From contig CALLKK010000012.1 in the NCBI GenBank assembly GCA_938008435.1, positions 62,001 to 126,000 of the forward strand: DNA of 64,000 nucleotides, read 5' to 3'. The stretch comes from an uncultured Steroidobacter sp. (lineage in GTDB: Bacteria > Pseudomonadota > Gammaproteobacteria > Steroidobacterales > Steroidobacteraceae). The notes under the pieces are model-generated. The model searched no databases. It was not told the origin of the DNA and worked only from the letters and a program-made list of their open reading frames with translations. This document shows positions 51,452-60,647 of the stretch, piece by piece (the first letter of the stretch is position 1; every line of letters begins with the position of its first letter). The translations under genes were made by a program, and so were the position numbers.

Positions 51452-52873
51452 ATGATTGCCATGATGAGAGAGGACGACATCACAACAGCTCCCCCGATCC
51501 CGAACAGCTATTGGGTGATTCCGGGCAGATTGGTTGCAGGCGAGCATCCGAACGGAGTGTCTCGCGTGGAGACGCTGACTCGCTTGAAACGCTTGGTCGA
51601 TGCCGGCGTGACGAGCTTTATCGATCTGACGGAGCAAGACGAGCTGCCGCCCTACGATGGACTGCTTGCGCAGCTCGGCGAAACGCCGCCGCGCTACCGA
51701 CGCTGGCCCATCGTCGATCACAGCGTTCCGGAATCCGCCGAACGCATGTCGCGCATCCTCGATTATCTCGATGCGGAGCTCGCTGCCGGTCGCTGTGTCT
51801 ACGTGCACTGTCGCGCCGGTATCGGCCGCACCGGCACAACGATCGCCTGTCACTTGATCCGCAGCGGCTTGCCGAACGACGAGGCGCTCGAGCGCTTGCA
51901 GCGCTTGTGGCGTGCGTGTGCGCGCTCGCGGCGTTGGCCGAGCGTGCCCGAGACCGAAGAGCAGAAGGCGTTCGTCAGAGAGTGGCGCGATCGTGTCGCG
52001 GGCGTGCCCGAAATCGAGCCGGGCGAGCGCAGCGAAGGCGCAGTCGTCGGGCTCGCGCTTGGCGATGCGCTCGGCGCGCTGGCGGATGCACCGCGGGGCG
52101 ATGCGGCGATGCTCGATGAGCATGTGCGCGGGCTGGATGCGCTGACGCCGGGTGCTGAGACGGCGATGCTTCGTGCGCTCGGCGAAAGTCTGTTGACGCA
52201 TCGCCGGCACGTGCCGGACGATCAGCTCGAGCGCTATCGCGCTTGGCTCAAGACGGCGAACGCGCCCGTGTCCCCGGAGTTCAAACGCGCGCTCGCCGTA
52301 TGGCAGTGGTCGAAGAAGCCGCATGCCGGCTCGCACGATCCGAAGAACCTCGATCCGCACACCTTGGCGCGTACGCTCGCCGTTGCGCTTTGTTTTCGCG
52401 GCCATGGGCGGGATGCGCTTGAGCTCGGCGCGGAGAGCTCGCGTACCACGCAGCAGTCGCCGATCGTGCTCGATCTGTGCCGGCTGTGGACCGCAACGTG
52501 GTTAGATGTTCTGGCCGGCGCGCCGAAAGTCCTCTTGCTGCGCTTTGCAGGCCCAGCGGCCACCTTGCTCAGAGAACGCAAGCTCAAGCCTCAGGTGTTG
52601 TCGCTCATGGATGCTGGCGAGCACCGTGCTCTCAACAAGCCGCAGAATGCGCTCGAAGTAACGCAGCATGCGCTCGCCTGCTTTGCGGCGGCAGGCTCCT
52701 TTGCGGAGGCAATGGCGCGGGCGCTCACGCCCGGCAATCCGACAGCAGCGGTCCTGGCCGGTGCGCTCGCGGGTGGTTATTTCGGCATCGAGGCCGTGCC
52801 GCGCGACTGGCGTGCGAAGCTGACTGAGGAGGCCGCCGCATTGCGTATGCTGGCGCATCAGCTGCTCGGCTGA
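51452..52873 (+). CDS. Dual-specificity-type phosphatase fused to degenerate ADP-ribosylglycohydrolase
   Basis: 473 residues from the ATG at 51452; ATGs at 51461 and 51464 are alternatives. Residues 15-165: tyrosine/dual-specificity phosphatase with loop VHCRAGIGRTGT (Cys120, Arg126) and general-acid candidate near Asp89. Residues 196-473: DraG/ADPRH fold with GLALGDALGAL, then LARTLAVALCF, SRTTQQSP and TAAVLAGALAGGYFG. The metal-binding acids are lost: the usual TDDT reads GAET (234-238) and the usual DTDT reads GNPT (428-431). The phosphatase half looks active, the hydrolase half inactive or altered. Five bases before the next gene. Confidence 0.85.
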   Translation: MIAMMREDDITTAPPIPNSYWVIPGRLVAGEHPNGVSRVETLTRLKRLVDAGVTSFIDLTEQDELPPYDGLLAQLGETPPRYRRWPIVDHSVPESAERMSRILDYLDAELAAGRCVYVHCRAGIGRTGTTIACHLIRSGLPNDEALERLQRLWRACARSRRWPSVPETEEQKAFVREWRDRVAGVPEIEPGERSEGAVVGLALGDALGALADAPRGDAAMLDEHVRGLDALTPGAETAMLRALGESLLTHRRHVPDDQLERYRAWLKTANAPVSPEFKRALAVWQWSKKPHAGSHDPKNLDPHTLARTLAVALCFRGHGRDALELGAESSRTTQQSPIVLDLCRLWTATWLDVLAGAPKVLLLRFAGPAATLLRERKLKPQVLSLMDAGEHRALNKPQNALEVTQHALACFAAAGSFAEAMARALTPGNPTAAVLAGALAGGYFGIEAVPRDWRAKLTEEAAALRMLAHQLLG

Positions 52874-52878
52874 AGCAC

Positions 52879-53937
52879 ATGTCAACGACGCATCGACGCA
52901 AGCAGGCGCGCCGCAAGCTGCGGCGCGAGCCCGCGTGGACACGCCTCGACGACGAGGAGCTGCTCGATCTGCGTTTTTGCGATCTCAAGCTCAAGATCAG
53001 CAATCCCACCGTCAAGCGCGCGCTCGCGACGGTGCGCCGCGAGCTGCGGCGGCGTGGTCTGTTGTTGCAGCCCCACGTGTGGCTGTCGGTCGAATGGTTC
53101 TCGCCCGACGGCGTCCCAGGCATTGCCATCCCGTTCTATGTCGCGCATCCGCGGCTCATGCGTCTCGAGCGGCAGATGATGGGCGAAGTCGAAGGCGGCA
53201 ATGCCAACTGGATGCTGCGCATCATGCGGCACGAAGTCGGTCACGCGCTCGACAATGCCTTTCGCCTGCGCCGGCGCAAGGATTGGCGCAAAGTCTTCGG
53301 CAAAGCGTCCTTGCCGTATCCGAGCGTCTACCGCGTGCGACCGGCGAGCCGCAACTACGTGCTGCATCTCGGTCACTGGTACGCGCAAAGCCATCCGACC
53401 GAGGATTTCGCCGAGACGTTCGCGGTGTGGATGCAACCGAAGGCGCGCTGGCGGCGCGAGTATCAAGGCTGGCCCGCGCTCGCCAAGCTCGAATACGTCG
53501 ATCGGCTCATGAGCGAGATTCGCGGCGTGCGCCCGCCCGTGACCAATCGCGAGCACATCGAGCCGATCGCGGAGAACACCTGCACGCTGCGCGAGCACTA
53601 TCGCCGCAAGCAGCAGCGTTATCGTGTCGAAGGCATCAATGCCTATGACTTGCGCTTGAAGCGCGTCTTCGGCAAAGCGCGCGCCGGCAAGCGCTGCATG
53701 CGTGCGAGCACGTTCGTGCGCGAGTGTCGGCCGCAGCTCGAGCGCATGCTATTGCGACGTTCGCGTTTGTATCCGTATCTCGTGCACCATGTGTTGCGGA
53801 CCGTCATTCAACGGTGCCGAGAGCTCGATCTGGTCGTCGATACCTCCAAGCGTGCGGCAAAACGTGCGGTGCTCGGCGTTCTGGAGCGAATCATGGTAGA
53901 TATTCTACGCCGCGACCAAGAACGATACCTGCTGTGA
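52879..53937 (+). CDS. Predicted zinc metallopeptidase (Peptidase_Mx-like)
   Basis: 352 residues, strongly basic. The core is IMRHEVGHALDNAFRL (HExxH zincin) followed about 65 residues on by HPTEDFAETFAVWM, giving the third ligand and a Glu. No signal peptide, so probably cytoplasmic. This resembles the putative zinc-binding metallopeptidase family whose substrates are unknown. The basic C-terminal 120 residues might bind nucleic acid or an acidic partner. Between the phosphatase fusion (5-base gap) and the ATP-grasp gene (16-base gap), so likely cotranscribed. Confidence 0.8.
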   Translation: MSTTHRRKQARRKLRREPAWTRLDDEELLDLRFCDLKLKISNPTVKRALATVRRELRRRGLLLQPHVWLSVEWFSPDGVPGIAIPFYVAHPRLMRLERQMMGEVEGGNANWMLRIMRHEVGHALDNAFRLRRRKDWRKVFGKASLPYPSVYRVRPASRNYVLHLGHWYAQSHPTEDFAETFAVWMQPKARWRREYQGWPALAKLEYVDRLMSEIRGVRPPVTNREHIEPIAENTCTLREHYRRKQQRYRVEGINAYDLRLKRVFGKARAGKRCMRASTFVRECRPQLERMLLRRSRLYPYLVHHVLRTVIQRCRELDLVVDTSKRAAKRAVLGVLERIMVDILRRDQERYLL

Positions 53938-53953
53938 ACGACAACGGTCCGAT

Positions 53954-54988
53954 ATGAAGCCGCTGCGGATCCTGGTTCTGATGCACGAGAGCCTCGTGCC
54001 GCCGCCGAGCCTCGAAGGCTTGACCGAGAAGGAGATCGACGAATTCCGCACGGAATACGACGTGATGACGGCCCTGCAGAACGCGGGGCACACGGTCCGT
54101 GCGCTCGGGCTGCAGGACAATCTCTCCGATCTGCGCAACGCGATCACCGAATGGAAGCCGGACATCGCGTTCAATCTGCTCGAGGAATTCCAGAGCATCG
54201 TCACATACGATCAGTACGTCGTCGCCTTTCTCGAGCTCATGCGTCAGCCATATACGGGCTGCAATCCGCGCGGCATGATGATTTCGCGCGACAAGGCGCT
54301 CTCCAAACAGATCCTCGCGTATCACCGCATTCCGACGCCGGGCTTTGCCGTGTTCCGGCGCGGTCGCAGATATCATCTGCCGCGCCGGCTCAAGTTTCCC
54401 TTGTTCGTCAAGTCAGTCACCGAAGATGCCTCGCTCGGCATTTCGCAAGCCTCGATCGTCTGGGATGCGGAGCGGCTCAAGGAGCGCGTCGAGTTCATTC
54501 ACGAGCAGACGAATTCGGATGCGCTCGTCGAGGAGTACATCGAAGGGCGCGAGCTCTACGTCGGCGTGCTCGGCAATGAACGTTTGCGCACCTTTCCGGT
54601 GTGGGAGATGGATTTCGGCACGCTGCCTGAAGTGATGGCGGGAATCGCGACGCGCAAGGTCAAGTGGGATCGCCGCTATCAGCAGAAGCACGGCATTCGT
54701 ACCGGCGCCGCGCAGAACCTGCCCGACGGCATGGCCGCGTATCTCGACAAGCTGTCGAAGCGCATCTATCGAGCGCTCTCGTTGAGCGGCTATGCGCGCA
54801 TGGACTTTCGCATGCGTCCCGACGGCAGCGTCTTCGTACTCGAAGCGAACGCCAATCCGAATATCAGCTTGAACGAAGATTTCGCCGAATCGGCGCGCGC
54901 CGCAGGAGTGGAGTACCCGGCGCTGCTCGAGCAGATCATCCGCCTCGGCTGCAACTATCAAGCAGCGTGGGTGGCGAACGAGGACTAG
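53954..54988 (+). CDS. ATP-grasp ligase related to D-Ala-D-Ala ligase
   Basis: 344 residues. NLLEEFQSIVTYDQYVVAFLEL and YTGCNPRGMMISRDKALSKQIL match the Ddl N-terminal and central regions. FVKSVTEDASLGISQ is the glycine-poor ATP loop. EEYIEGRELYVGVLGN and the C-terminal EANANPNISLNEDFAESARAAG hold the Mg2+ ligands. Sequence features shared by true Ddl (YxG in the substrate loop, for example) are altered, so another amino-acid or peptide substrate is likely. Last gene of the run with the peptidase. Confidence 0.83.
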   Translation: MKPLRILVLMHESLVPPPSLEGLTEKEIDEFRTEYDVMTALQNAGHTVRALGLQDNLSDLRNAITEWKPDIAFNLLEEFQSIVTYDQYVVAFLELMRQPYTGCNPRGMMISRDKALSKQILAYHRIPTPGFAVFRRGRRYHLPRRLKFPLFVKSVTEDASLGISQASIVWDAERLKERVEFIHEQTNSDALVEEYIEGRELYVGVLGNERLRTFPVWEMDFGTLPEVMAGIATRKVKWDRRYQQKHGIRTGAAQNLPDGMAAYLDKLSKRIYRALSLSGYARMDFRMRPDGSVFVLEANANPNISLNEDFAESARAAGVEYPALLEQIIRLGCNYQAAWVANED

Positions 54989-54995
54989 CTTCACG

Positions 54996-55027
54996 GCGAT
55001 GGCGCGGGCTTGCGCCCGCGCCATCGC
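54996..55027. terminator. Long perfect hairpin between convergent genes
   Basis: 14-base perfect arms GCGATGGCGCGGGC and GCCCGCGCCATCGC around a four-base TTGC loop. It lies between the stops of the ATP-grasp gene and the S9 peptidase. Very stable; no U-tract. Confidence 0.65.
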
Positions 55028-55051
55028 TCGATCTTGCCTGCGCTGGGCGCG

Positions 55052-57115
55052 TTACTCGCCGCGTCCCGTCCACTTGTCGAGCCACGCCTCGACTTCACGA
55101 TGCCATTGGATGCTGTTGGCCGGCTTCAAGATCCAGTGATTCTCGTCCGGGAAGATCACGAGCCGGCTCGGAATGCCGCGGCGCTGCAGCGCCGTGAATG
55201 TGGCAATGCCTTGCGAGTACGGCACGCGATAGTCGCGTTGGCCGTGAATCACGAGCATCGGCACCTTCCAGTTGAGCACGTGATTGATCGGATTGTGCTT
55301 CTCGTAGTTGTCCGGCACATCGAAGTGCGGGCCGCCGTGCTCCCACTCGTCGAACCACAGCTCCTCGGTCGTGTACGCCATCGCGCGGTTGTCGAAGATG
55401 CCGGCGTGGTTGACGAGGCATTTGAACGGTTCGGACCAATTGCCGGCGATCCAGTTGATCATGTAGCCGCCGTAGGACGCGCCGAGCGCGCACATGCGAT
55501 CGCCGTCGAGCCAGGGGTATTTCTCGAGCGCGGCCGCCAGCCCCTTCTGCAGATCCTCGAGCGGCTTGCCGCCCCAGTCGCCGCTGATCGAATCCGTGAA
55601 CGCCTGGCCATAACCGGGCGAGCCGTGGAAGTCGATGAAGATCGACGCATAACCGGCGCCCGCATAGGTTTGCGGATTCCAGCGATAGCTCCACGCATTG
55701 CCGAAGGACACCTGCGGGCCGCCGTGCACGATGAAGGCGACCGGGTAGCGGCGCTTCGGATCGAAGTTCGCCGGACGCATCACGTAGCCGTACACGGTCT
55801 CGTCGTTTGCGCCGACGAAAGTGAACTGCTCGGGCTCGCCGAGCGCGAGCTTCGAGAGGTATTCGCCGTTGATCTTGGGCAACTCGTGCAGCTGGCCGTT
55901 GCGCACGCCGATCGCATAGAGCTCGGCCGGCGACTTGAGCGATGCGAGCGTGTAGACAATCTCCTTTTCGCCCACGCTGAAGGCTTCGACGCGTCCCGGT
56001 CCCGTCAGCATCGTCGGCTTGCCGGTCTTCACGTCGATGGCCCAGAGCGGGTGCTGACCGAAATGGTCCGCGGTGGCGAAGAGCGTGCTGCCGTCCTTGG
56101 AGAACGCGATCGTCGCGACCGAACGATCCCACGCATCGGTGAGCGCGCGCCGCTCGCCCGTCTTGAGATCGGCGATGACGATGTGGAAACGATCGGCCTC
56201 GAAACCGGGACGCTTCATCGCGCGCCAGGCGAGATAGCGGCCGTCCGGCGAATAAACCGGCTGCGCGTCCCACGCGGGATTGTCCTGCGTCAGGTTACGC
56301 AGATTGCCGCCGTCGACGTCGACCTCGTAGATGTCGAAGTTGGTCGACCACGGCTCGGAGGTGCCCTTTATGCGCGCGTTGAACGCGATCTTCCGGCTGT
56401 CCGGCGAGAAGACGTATTCGCTCTCGTCGCCGAACGGCTTGGACGGTATGTCGGCGTCGAGTTGCGCCGTGAGCGCCACGGGCTCGCCGGCGCGACCGTT
56501 TTCGATTTCGGCGACGAAGAGCTGCGAGTTGCGACCGTCGCGCCAGGTGTCCCAATGACGCACGAAGATGCGATCGAAGGTCTTGCCGGTGGCGCGCGAG
56601 GCCGAGGCTTGCGCGAGCCGCTCGCTCGTGCACGCCAGCGTGTCGCAGTCGGGATAAACCTCGAGCGTCAAGGCGAGCCGCTTGCCGTCGGGCGCGATAC
56701 GGAACGAGCCGACGTCGAGCGGCAGATGGGTGACTTGCTCCGCTTCGCCGTGTCCGCTCGGCAGGCGCCAGACCTGCGAGGAGCCGCTGCGCGTCGACAG
56801 GAAGTAAATGTAGCGACCGTCGGCGGACCACTGCGGCGAATGATCCGCTTCAGGATGGCTCGTCAGGCGCCGCGGCTGCGCGCCCTTCGTCTCCAAGTCG
56901 AGAATCCACAGATCCTGCCGACCGCGATTGGCTTCGATGTCGGTGTCGCGCACTGTGAAGACCACCGCACGGCCGTCGGGCGAGAGCGCCGGCTGCGACA
57001 CGCGCTGCAGGCGCACGAGATGTTCGACGGAGAAGGGCTCGCGCTCCTCGGACCGAGCGGGCGCGAGGGCCAAGAACGTAAGGCAGAACGCAACGGAAAG
57101 CGTACGCAACGACAT
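55052..57115 (-). CDS. S9 family prolyl oligopeptidase/acylaminoacyl-peptidase-like
   Basis: 687 residues. Signal peptide MSLRTLSVAFCLTFLALAPARS, so periplasmic. N-terminal beta-propeller with WD-like TolB repeats (LSPDGRAVVFTVRD, WSADGRYIYFLS, YSPDGRYLAWRA). C-terminal peptidase domain: VHGGPQVSFGNAWS, catalytic Ser547 (GASYGGYM), Asp628 (HGQRDYRVPYS) and His660 (PDENHWILKP). Resembles bacterial DPP5-type dipeptidyl peptidases. Substrates peptides, probably for amino-acid scavenging. Confidence 0.92.
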   Translation of the reverse strand: MSLRTLSVAFCLTFLALAPARSEEREPFSVEHLVRLQRVSQPALSPDGRAVVFTVRDTDIEANRGRQDLWILDLETKGAQPRRLTSHPEADHSPQWSADGRYIYFLSTRSGSSQVWRLPSGHGEAEQVTHLPLDVGSFRIAPDGKRLALTLEVYPDCDTLACTSERLAQASASRATGKTFDRIFVRHWDTWRDGRNSQLFVAEIENGRAGEPVALTAQLDADIPSKPFGDESEYVFSPDSRKIAFNARIKGTSEPWSTNFDIYEVDVDGGNLRNLTQDNPAWDAQPVYSPDGRYLAWRAMKRPGFEADRFHIVIADLKTGERRALTDAWDRSVATIAFSKDGSTLFATADHFGQHPLWAIDVKTGKPTMLTGPGRVEAFSVGEKEIVYTLASLKSPAELYAIGVRNGQLHELPKINGEYLSKLALGEPEQFTFVGANDETVYGYVMRPANFDPKRRYPVAFIVHGGPQVSFGNAWSYRWNPQTYAGAGYASIFIDFHGSPGYGQAFTDSISGDWGGKPLEDLQKGLAAALEKYPWLDGDRMCALGASYGGYMINWIAGNWSEPFKCLVNHAGIFDNRAMAYTTEELWFDEWEHGGPHFDVPDNYEKHNPINHVLNWKVPMLVIHGQRDYRVPYSQGIATFTALQRRGIPSRLVIFPDENHWILKPANSIQWHREVEAWLDKWTGRGE

Positions 57116-57248
57116 CGGATTGGAGCTCCGGAAAAACGAGTGGGCCAGTATAAGTCAGGCACTCGCGCGTCAGGGTTCAGGTGCGTCCTGTCGCGGACTT
57201 TGCGCCGCTCCCCGATGTCATCGGGTTGGCGCGGCGCCGTCCGCGCGT

Positions 57249-58433
57249 TTACTTGCGCTCCCGAAATACGGCGAATGCGCTCGTATAGCCGTGAAGGTAG
57301 GTGGCGTTGTGTATCGGGCCGATCTCGCCGGCGCAGAAGAATCCGCCGATCGGCACCTCGCCGACGAGCCGGCGAAAGGCATTGCTGTCGTGATCGGCCT
57401 GGCCGTAAAGCCCCATGCCGCGGCCCTCGCACGAGAACAGGAGCGCGCCGCAATCGCTGGTGAGCCGATGCGAGGCGCTGTAGCTGCGTAGCATCCGTTC
57501 GAGGTCGTGCGCGGAAGTGGCCGCATCCCGCAAGTGAAACTGCACGACGCTGTTCGGCGGGATGCGCTCGCCTACCCAGAGCGCGCCGCTCTGCGGGTCC
57601 ATGCCGAGGATGTTGCGAATCAGGAAATCGCCCGGCTCGTATTGGTTGGCGTCCGCACGCACGGCGAGCCCGAGGAACAATGCATGGCTCAGCGCCTCGC
57701 GATCGCTCGGCGCGAGGCGCTCGAACAGATCGGTGAGCACCTCGCGCGGTGAATGCCCGTCGAGCTCGCGGATGAGATTCTCGTGTGCCGCCGTGACGAA
57801 CATCGGATCGCCGATCGGGCGGCAGCCTTGAGCGACGATGGTGTCGACCTCGACGTTGCCGGTCAGCGCCAGCACCACGCAGCCCGATCGATACATGCGA
57901 TCGTCGACGTAGAGCGCCGCGGCGCCCGGTTGCCGTACGCCGCTTGCGAGGCCGCCGATCTTCGGCGCGAGCGGAAAGACGCGGTCGAGCCCTTTGAGGA
58001 AGACCTCCGTCTCGAAGCTGTACGGATCGGCGAGCAGCAGGAAGGCAGGCTGCTGGGTGGCGGTGAGCCGCAACGTATCCTCCCAGACGCGTTGCTCGGC
58101 AAAGATCGGCGGAATCTGCGCCGCGTCGTAATGGGCCGCTTTCAGGCTGACGCCTGGCAGCAGCGCGCCGGTGAGCGAAACCGCCGCACTGTCCTCGATC
58201 TCGCGGCCGCCGCCGATCACGCCCCGCGCGCAGCAGCCGAAGATCAGCGCACCCTCGAATTCCCGACGTATGAGCTTGGGGAGCGCCTCGAAGCGGTGCG
58301 CATGATCGGCGCTCACGAAGGCAATCACCAGGTCCGGGTCTTTGCGCCCCAAGCCCAGAAAGACGCTTTCCGCCGCACGCTCCACGGCCGCGTCCAACGA
58401 GCGATCGGTATCGATAGCAGACGACCAGCGCAT
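57249..58433 (-). CDS. FIST domain protein
   Basis: 394 residues with FIST_N (about 30-210: VIAFVSADHAHRFEALP, GALIFGCCARGVIGGGREIE) and FIST_C (about 230-385: CEGRGMGLYGQADHDSNAF, GGFFCAGEIGPIHNATYLHGYTSAFAVF). FIST domains are proposed small-ligand sensors and usually sit on kinases or cyclases; here the domain stands alone. No membrane helix. Divergent from metZ. The gap 57116-57248 to the S9 peptidase gene holds an imperfect GC hairpin near 57196-57240. Confidence 0.85.
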   Translation of the reverse strand: MRWSSAIDTDRSLDAAVERAAESVFLGLGRKDPDLVIAFVSADHAHRFEALPKLIRREFEGALIFGCCARGVIGGGREIEDSAAVSLTGALLPGVSLKAAHYDAAQIPPIFAEQRVWEDTLRLTATQQPAFLLLADPYSFETEVFLKGLDRVFPLAPKIGGLASGVRQPGAAALYVDDRMYRSGCVVLALTGNVEVDTIVAQGCRPIGDPMFVTAAHENLIRELDGHSPREVLTDLFERLAPSDREALSHALFLGLAVRADANQYEPGDFLIRNILGMDPQSGALWVGERIPPNSVVQFHLRDAATSAHDLERMLRSYSASHRLTSDCGALLFSCEGRGMGLYGQADHDSNAFRRLVGEVPIGGFFCAGEIGPIHNATYLHGYTSAFAVFRERK

Positions 58434-58640
58434 GCGCGAGCTCCTGCTCGGGGCGGGCCGTCGATTCTAGTATGAGGCCGCGGCCGGTGCGGCGCGCCTG
58501 CGTCAGCACCAATGCGTATGGAAAACGCCGCGAAAGGGTGCGCGCGTCGCTCTGCGAGCCACCGTATTTTTCCTTACACTAGCGCAAGGGCGCCGACTCG
58601 CCGGGCGCGATCGTCATCCAACCGACCCATACATTCGTTT

Positions 58641-59816
58641 ATGCCGCACCTTTCGACGCTTGCCGTTCGCGCAGGGCAGGTCCGCACGCCGGAGGGCGAG
58701 CACGCCGAGCCAATCTTCACGACTTCGAGCTTCGTGTTCCGTAGCGCCGCCGAGGCGGCCGCTCGCTTCGCCGAGGTCGAGCAGGGCAACATCTATTCGC
58801 GCTTCACCAATCCGACGGTGCGTTGCTTCGAGCAGCGGCTCGCGGCGCTGGAGGGCGGTGCGGCGTGCGTCGCCACCGCCTCCGGCATGGCGGCGATCCT
58901 TGCGACTTGCATGAGCCTGCTCAAGGCAGGCGACCATATCGTCTGCTCCGAGAGCGTCTTCGGCTCGACGATCTCGCTGATCAATCGTTACTTGGTGAAG
59001 TTCGGTGTCGGCGTGAGCTATGTGCGGCTCGACGACCTGGACGCGTGGCGCGACGCCGTGCAGCCGAGCACGCGGCTGTTCCTGCTCGAGACGCCTTCCA
59101 ATCCGCTTGCGGTCATCGGCGACATTCGGGCGCTGGCCGATCTCGCGCACGAGCGCGGCATTCTGCTCGCCGTCGACAATTGCTTCTGCACGCCGGCATT
59201 GCAGCGTCCGCTCGAGCTTGGCGCGGATCTCGTCATCCACTCGGCCACGAAGTTTCTCGACGGGCAGGGGCGCTGCGTCGGCGGCGCCGTGGTCGGCAGC
59301 GAAGAGCTCGTCGGGCGCGAGGTATTTGGCTTTCTGCGCACCGCCGGCCCTTCGATGAGTCCGTTCAATGCGTGGGTGTTCTTGAAAGGGCTCGAAACGC
59401 TCGAGATCAGAATGCGCGCGCAATCGGCCGCCGCGCTCGATCTGGCGACCTGGCTCGAGCAGCAGCCGAAGGTGCGTAAGGTCTACTACGCGGGCTTGCC
59501 GTCGCATCCGCAGCACGCGCTCGCCAAGCGCCAGCAGTCGGCGTTCGGCAGCATCGTCACGTTCGAAGTCGAAGGCGGACGCGAAGGGGCGTGGGCGTTC
59601 ATCGACGCGACGCGCCTTTTGTCGATCACCGCGAACCTGGGCGATGTGAAGACCACCATCACGCATCCGGCCACGACGACGCATGCGCGCATCACGCCCG
59701 CAGAGCGTGCGCGTGCCGGGATCACCGAAGGGCTGCTGCGCATTTCGGTCGGGCTCGAGAACGTCGAAGACCTGCGCGAGGATCTCGCGCGCGGGCTTGC
59801 TGCGATCCGTGCTTGA
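58641..59816 (+). CDS. metZ: O-succinylhomoserine sulfhydrylase
   Basis: PLP enzyme making homocysteine from O-succinylhomoserine and sulfide. 391 residues from the ATG at 58641. FTTSSFVFRSAAEAAARFAEVEQGNIYSRFTNPTVRCFEQRLAALEGG is split here as FTTSSFVF at 27-34 and YSRFTNPTV at 52-60, GMAAI, and VIHSATKFLDGQGRC with PLP Lys204. The DGQGR sequence is typical of MetZ rather than MetB or MetC. TTACACT-type -10 at 58575 is possible in the FIST-metZ gap. Followed by a HAD phosphatase with one base between. Confidence 0.92.
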   Translation: MPHLSTLAVRAGQVRTPEGEHAEPIFTTSSFVFRSAAEAAARFAEVEQGNIYSRFTNPTVRCFEQRLAALEGGAACVATASGMAAILATCMSLLKAGDHIVCSESVFGSTISLINRYLVKFGVGVSYVRLDDLDAWRDAVQPSTRLFLLETPSNPLAVIGDIRALADLAHERGILLAVDNCFCTPALQRPLELGADLVIHSATKFLDGQGRCVGGAVVGSEELVGREVFGFLRTAGPSMSPFNAWVFLKGLETLEIRMRAQSAAALDLATWLEQQPKVRKVYYAGLPSHPQHALAKRQQSAFGSIVTFEVEGGREGAWAFIDATRLLSITANLGDVKTTITHPATTTHARITPAERARAGITEGLLRISVGLENVEDLREDLARGLAAIRA

Positions 59817-59817
59817 G

Positions 59818-60540
59818 ATGAGTCGGCAGCCGGCGGCGCAGCGGATGCCTGCCATCCGCGCCATTTGTTTCGATCTCGACAATACCTTGTGGGATGTTTG
59901 GCCCGTCATTCGGCGGGCCGAGCAGGCGATGTACGACTTCCTCAAGGAGCGCTATCCGCGGGTCGTCGCCAAGCTCACGCTGGAGACGCTGCGGACCGCG
60001 CGCGAGGAAGTCGCTGCGCGGTTCCCGCACATGAAGCATGACTTCACGTTCCTGCGCAAACAGTCCTTGCGCGAGCACGCCGCCGAGTTCGGCTATGCGG
60101 AGGACATGGTCGAAGAAGCCTTCGATGTGTTCATCCGCGTACGCAACGAGGTCGAGCTCTACGAGGACGTGATCCCGGGGCTTACGCGGCTCAGCAAACG
60201 TTACCGGCTGTTCACGGCCAGCAATGGCAATGCCGATCTTGCGAGCATCGGCATCTCGCACTGGTTCGAGCGCACCGTGGCGGCGCGTCATGTCGGTGCG
60301 CTCAAGCCGGACCCGCTGATCTTCCGGAAGGTCATCGAGGGCACGGACCTCGATCCGGCGGAGGTACTCTACGTCGGCGACGATCCCGAGCTCGATGTTG
60401 CCGGGGCGCGGGCAGCAGGCATGCGCCCGGTGTGGATCGACCGCGGCCATGCGCCGTGGCCGGCTCATGTCGAGCCCGCGGAGCTCATCGTGAGCTCGCT
60501 CACCGAGCTGGCCGCCCGGCTCGAGCAGCGCACGGTTTGA
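59818..60540 (+). CDS. HAD-superfamily hydrolase
   Basis: 240 residues. Motif I FDLDNTLWD (catalytic Asp pair), motif II TASNGNADL, motif III Lys in ALKPDP, motif IV VGDDPELDVAGARAAGM. Cap of subfamily IA. Resembles YigB/GPH-type phosphatases acting on small phosphates or FMN; substrate unknown. ATG at 59818, one base after the metZ stop. A 6-base GC stem (CGGCGC/GCGCCG, 60573-60587) may end the transcript. Confidence 0.87.
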   Translation: MSRQPAAQRMPAIRAICFDLDNTLWDVWPVIRRAEQAMYDFLKERYPRVVAKLTLETLRTAREEVAARFPHMKHDFTFLRKQSLREHAAEFGYAEDMVEEAFDVFIRVRNEVELYEDVIPGLTRLSKRYRLFTASNGNADLASIGISHWFERTVAARHVGALKPDPLIFRKVIEGTDLDPAEVLYVGDDPELDVAGARAAGMRPVWIDRGHAPWPAHVEPAELIVSSLTELAARLEQRTV

Positions 60541-60589
60541 GGGCATACGTTGGGATGTCACCGGCGCATTGACGGCGCCTTGCGCCGCA

Positions 60590-60618
60590 TTGCCAGGATT
60601 GGCCGATTGGCGTACATT
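60590..60618 (+). promoter_or_regulatory. Sigma-70-type promoter of the RNA-binding protein gene
   Basis: TTGCCA (5 of 6 matches to the -35 consensus), exactly 17 bases, TACATT (4 of 6). The expected start is near 60625, giving a leader of about 230 bases before the ATG at 60859. This explains most of the 318-base non-coding stretch 60541-60858. Confidence 0.55.
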
Positions 60619-60647
60619 CGCCCCCGTTCGTAGTGCCTTTGCCCGCT

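Noticed and set aside
50054..52405. Open frame of about 780 codons on the minus strand through the permease and the phosphatase gene
   Set aside because: Shadow frame; the permease and the phosphatase fusion have strong family motifs on other frames.
55010..57463. Open frame of about 817 codons opposite the S9 peptidase
   Set aside because: No motifs; the S9 catalytic triad is on the minus strand.
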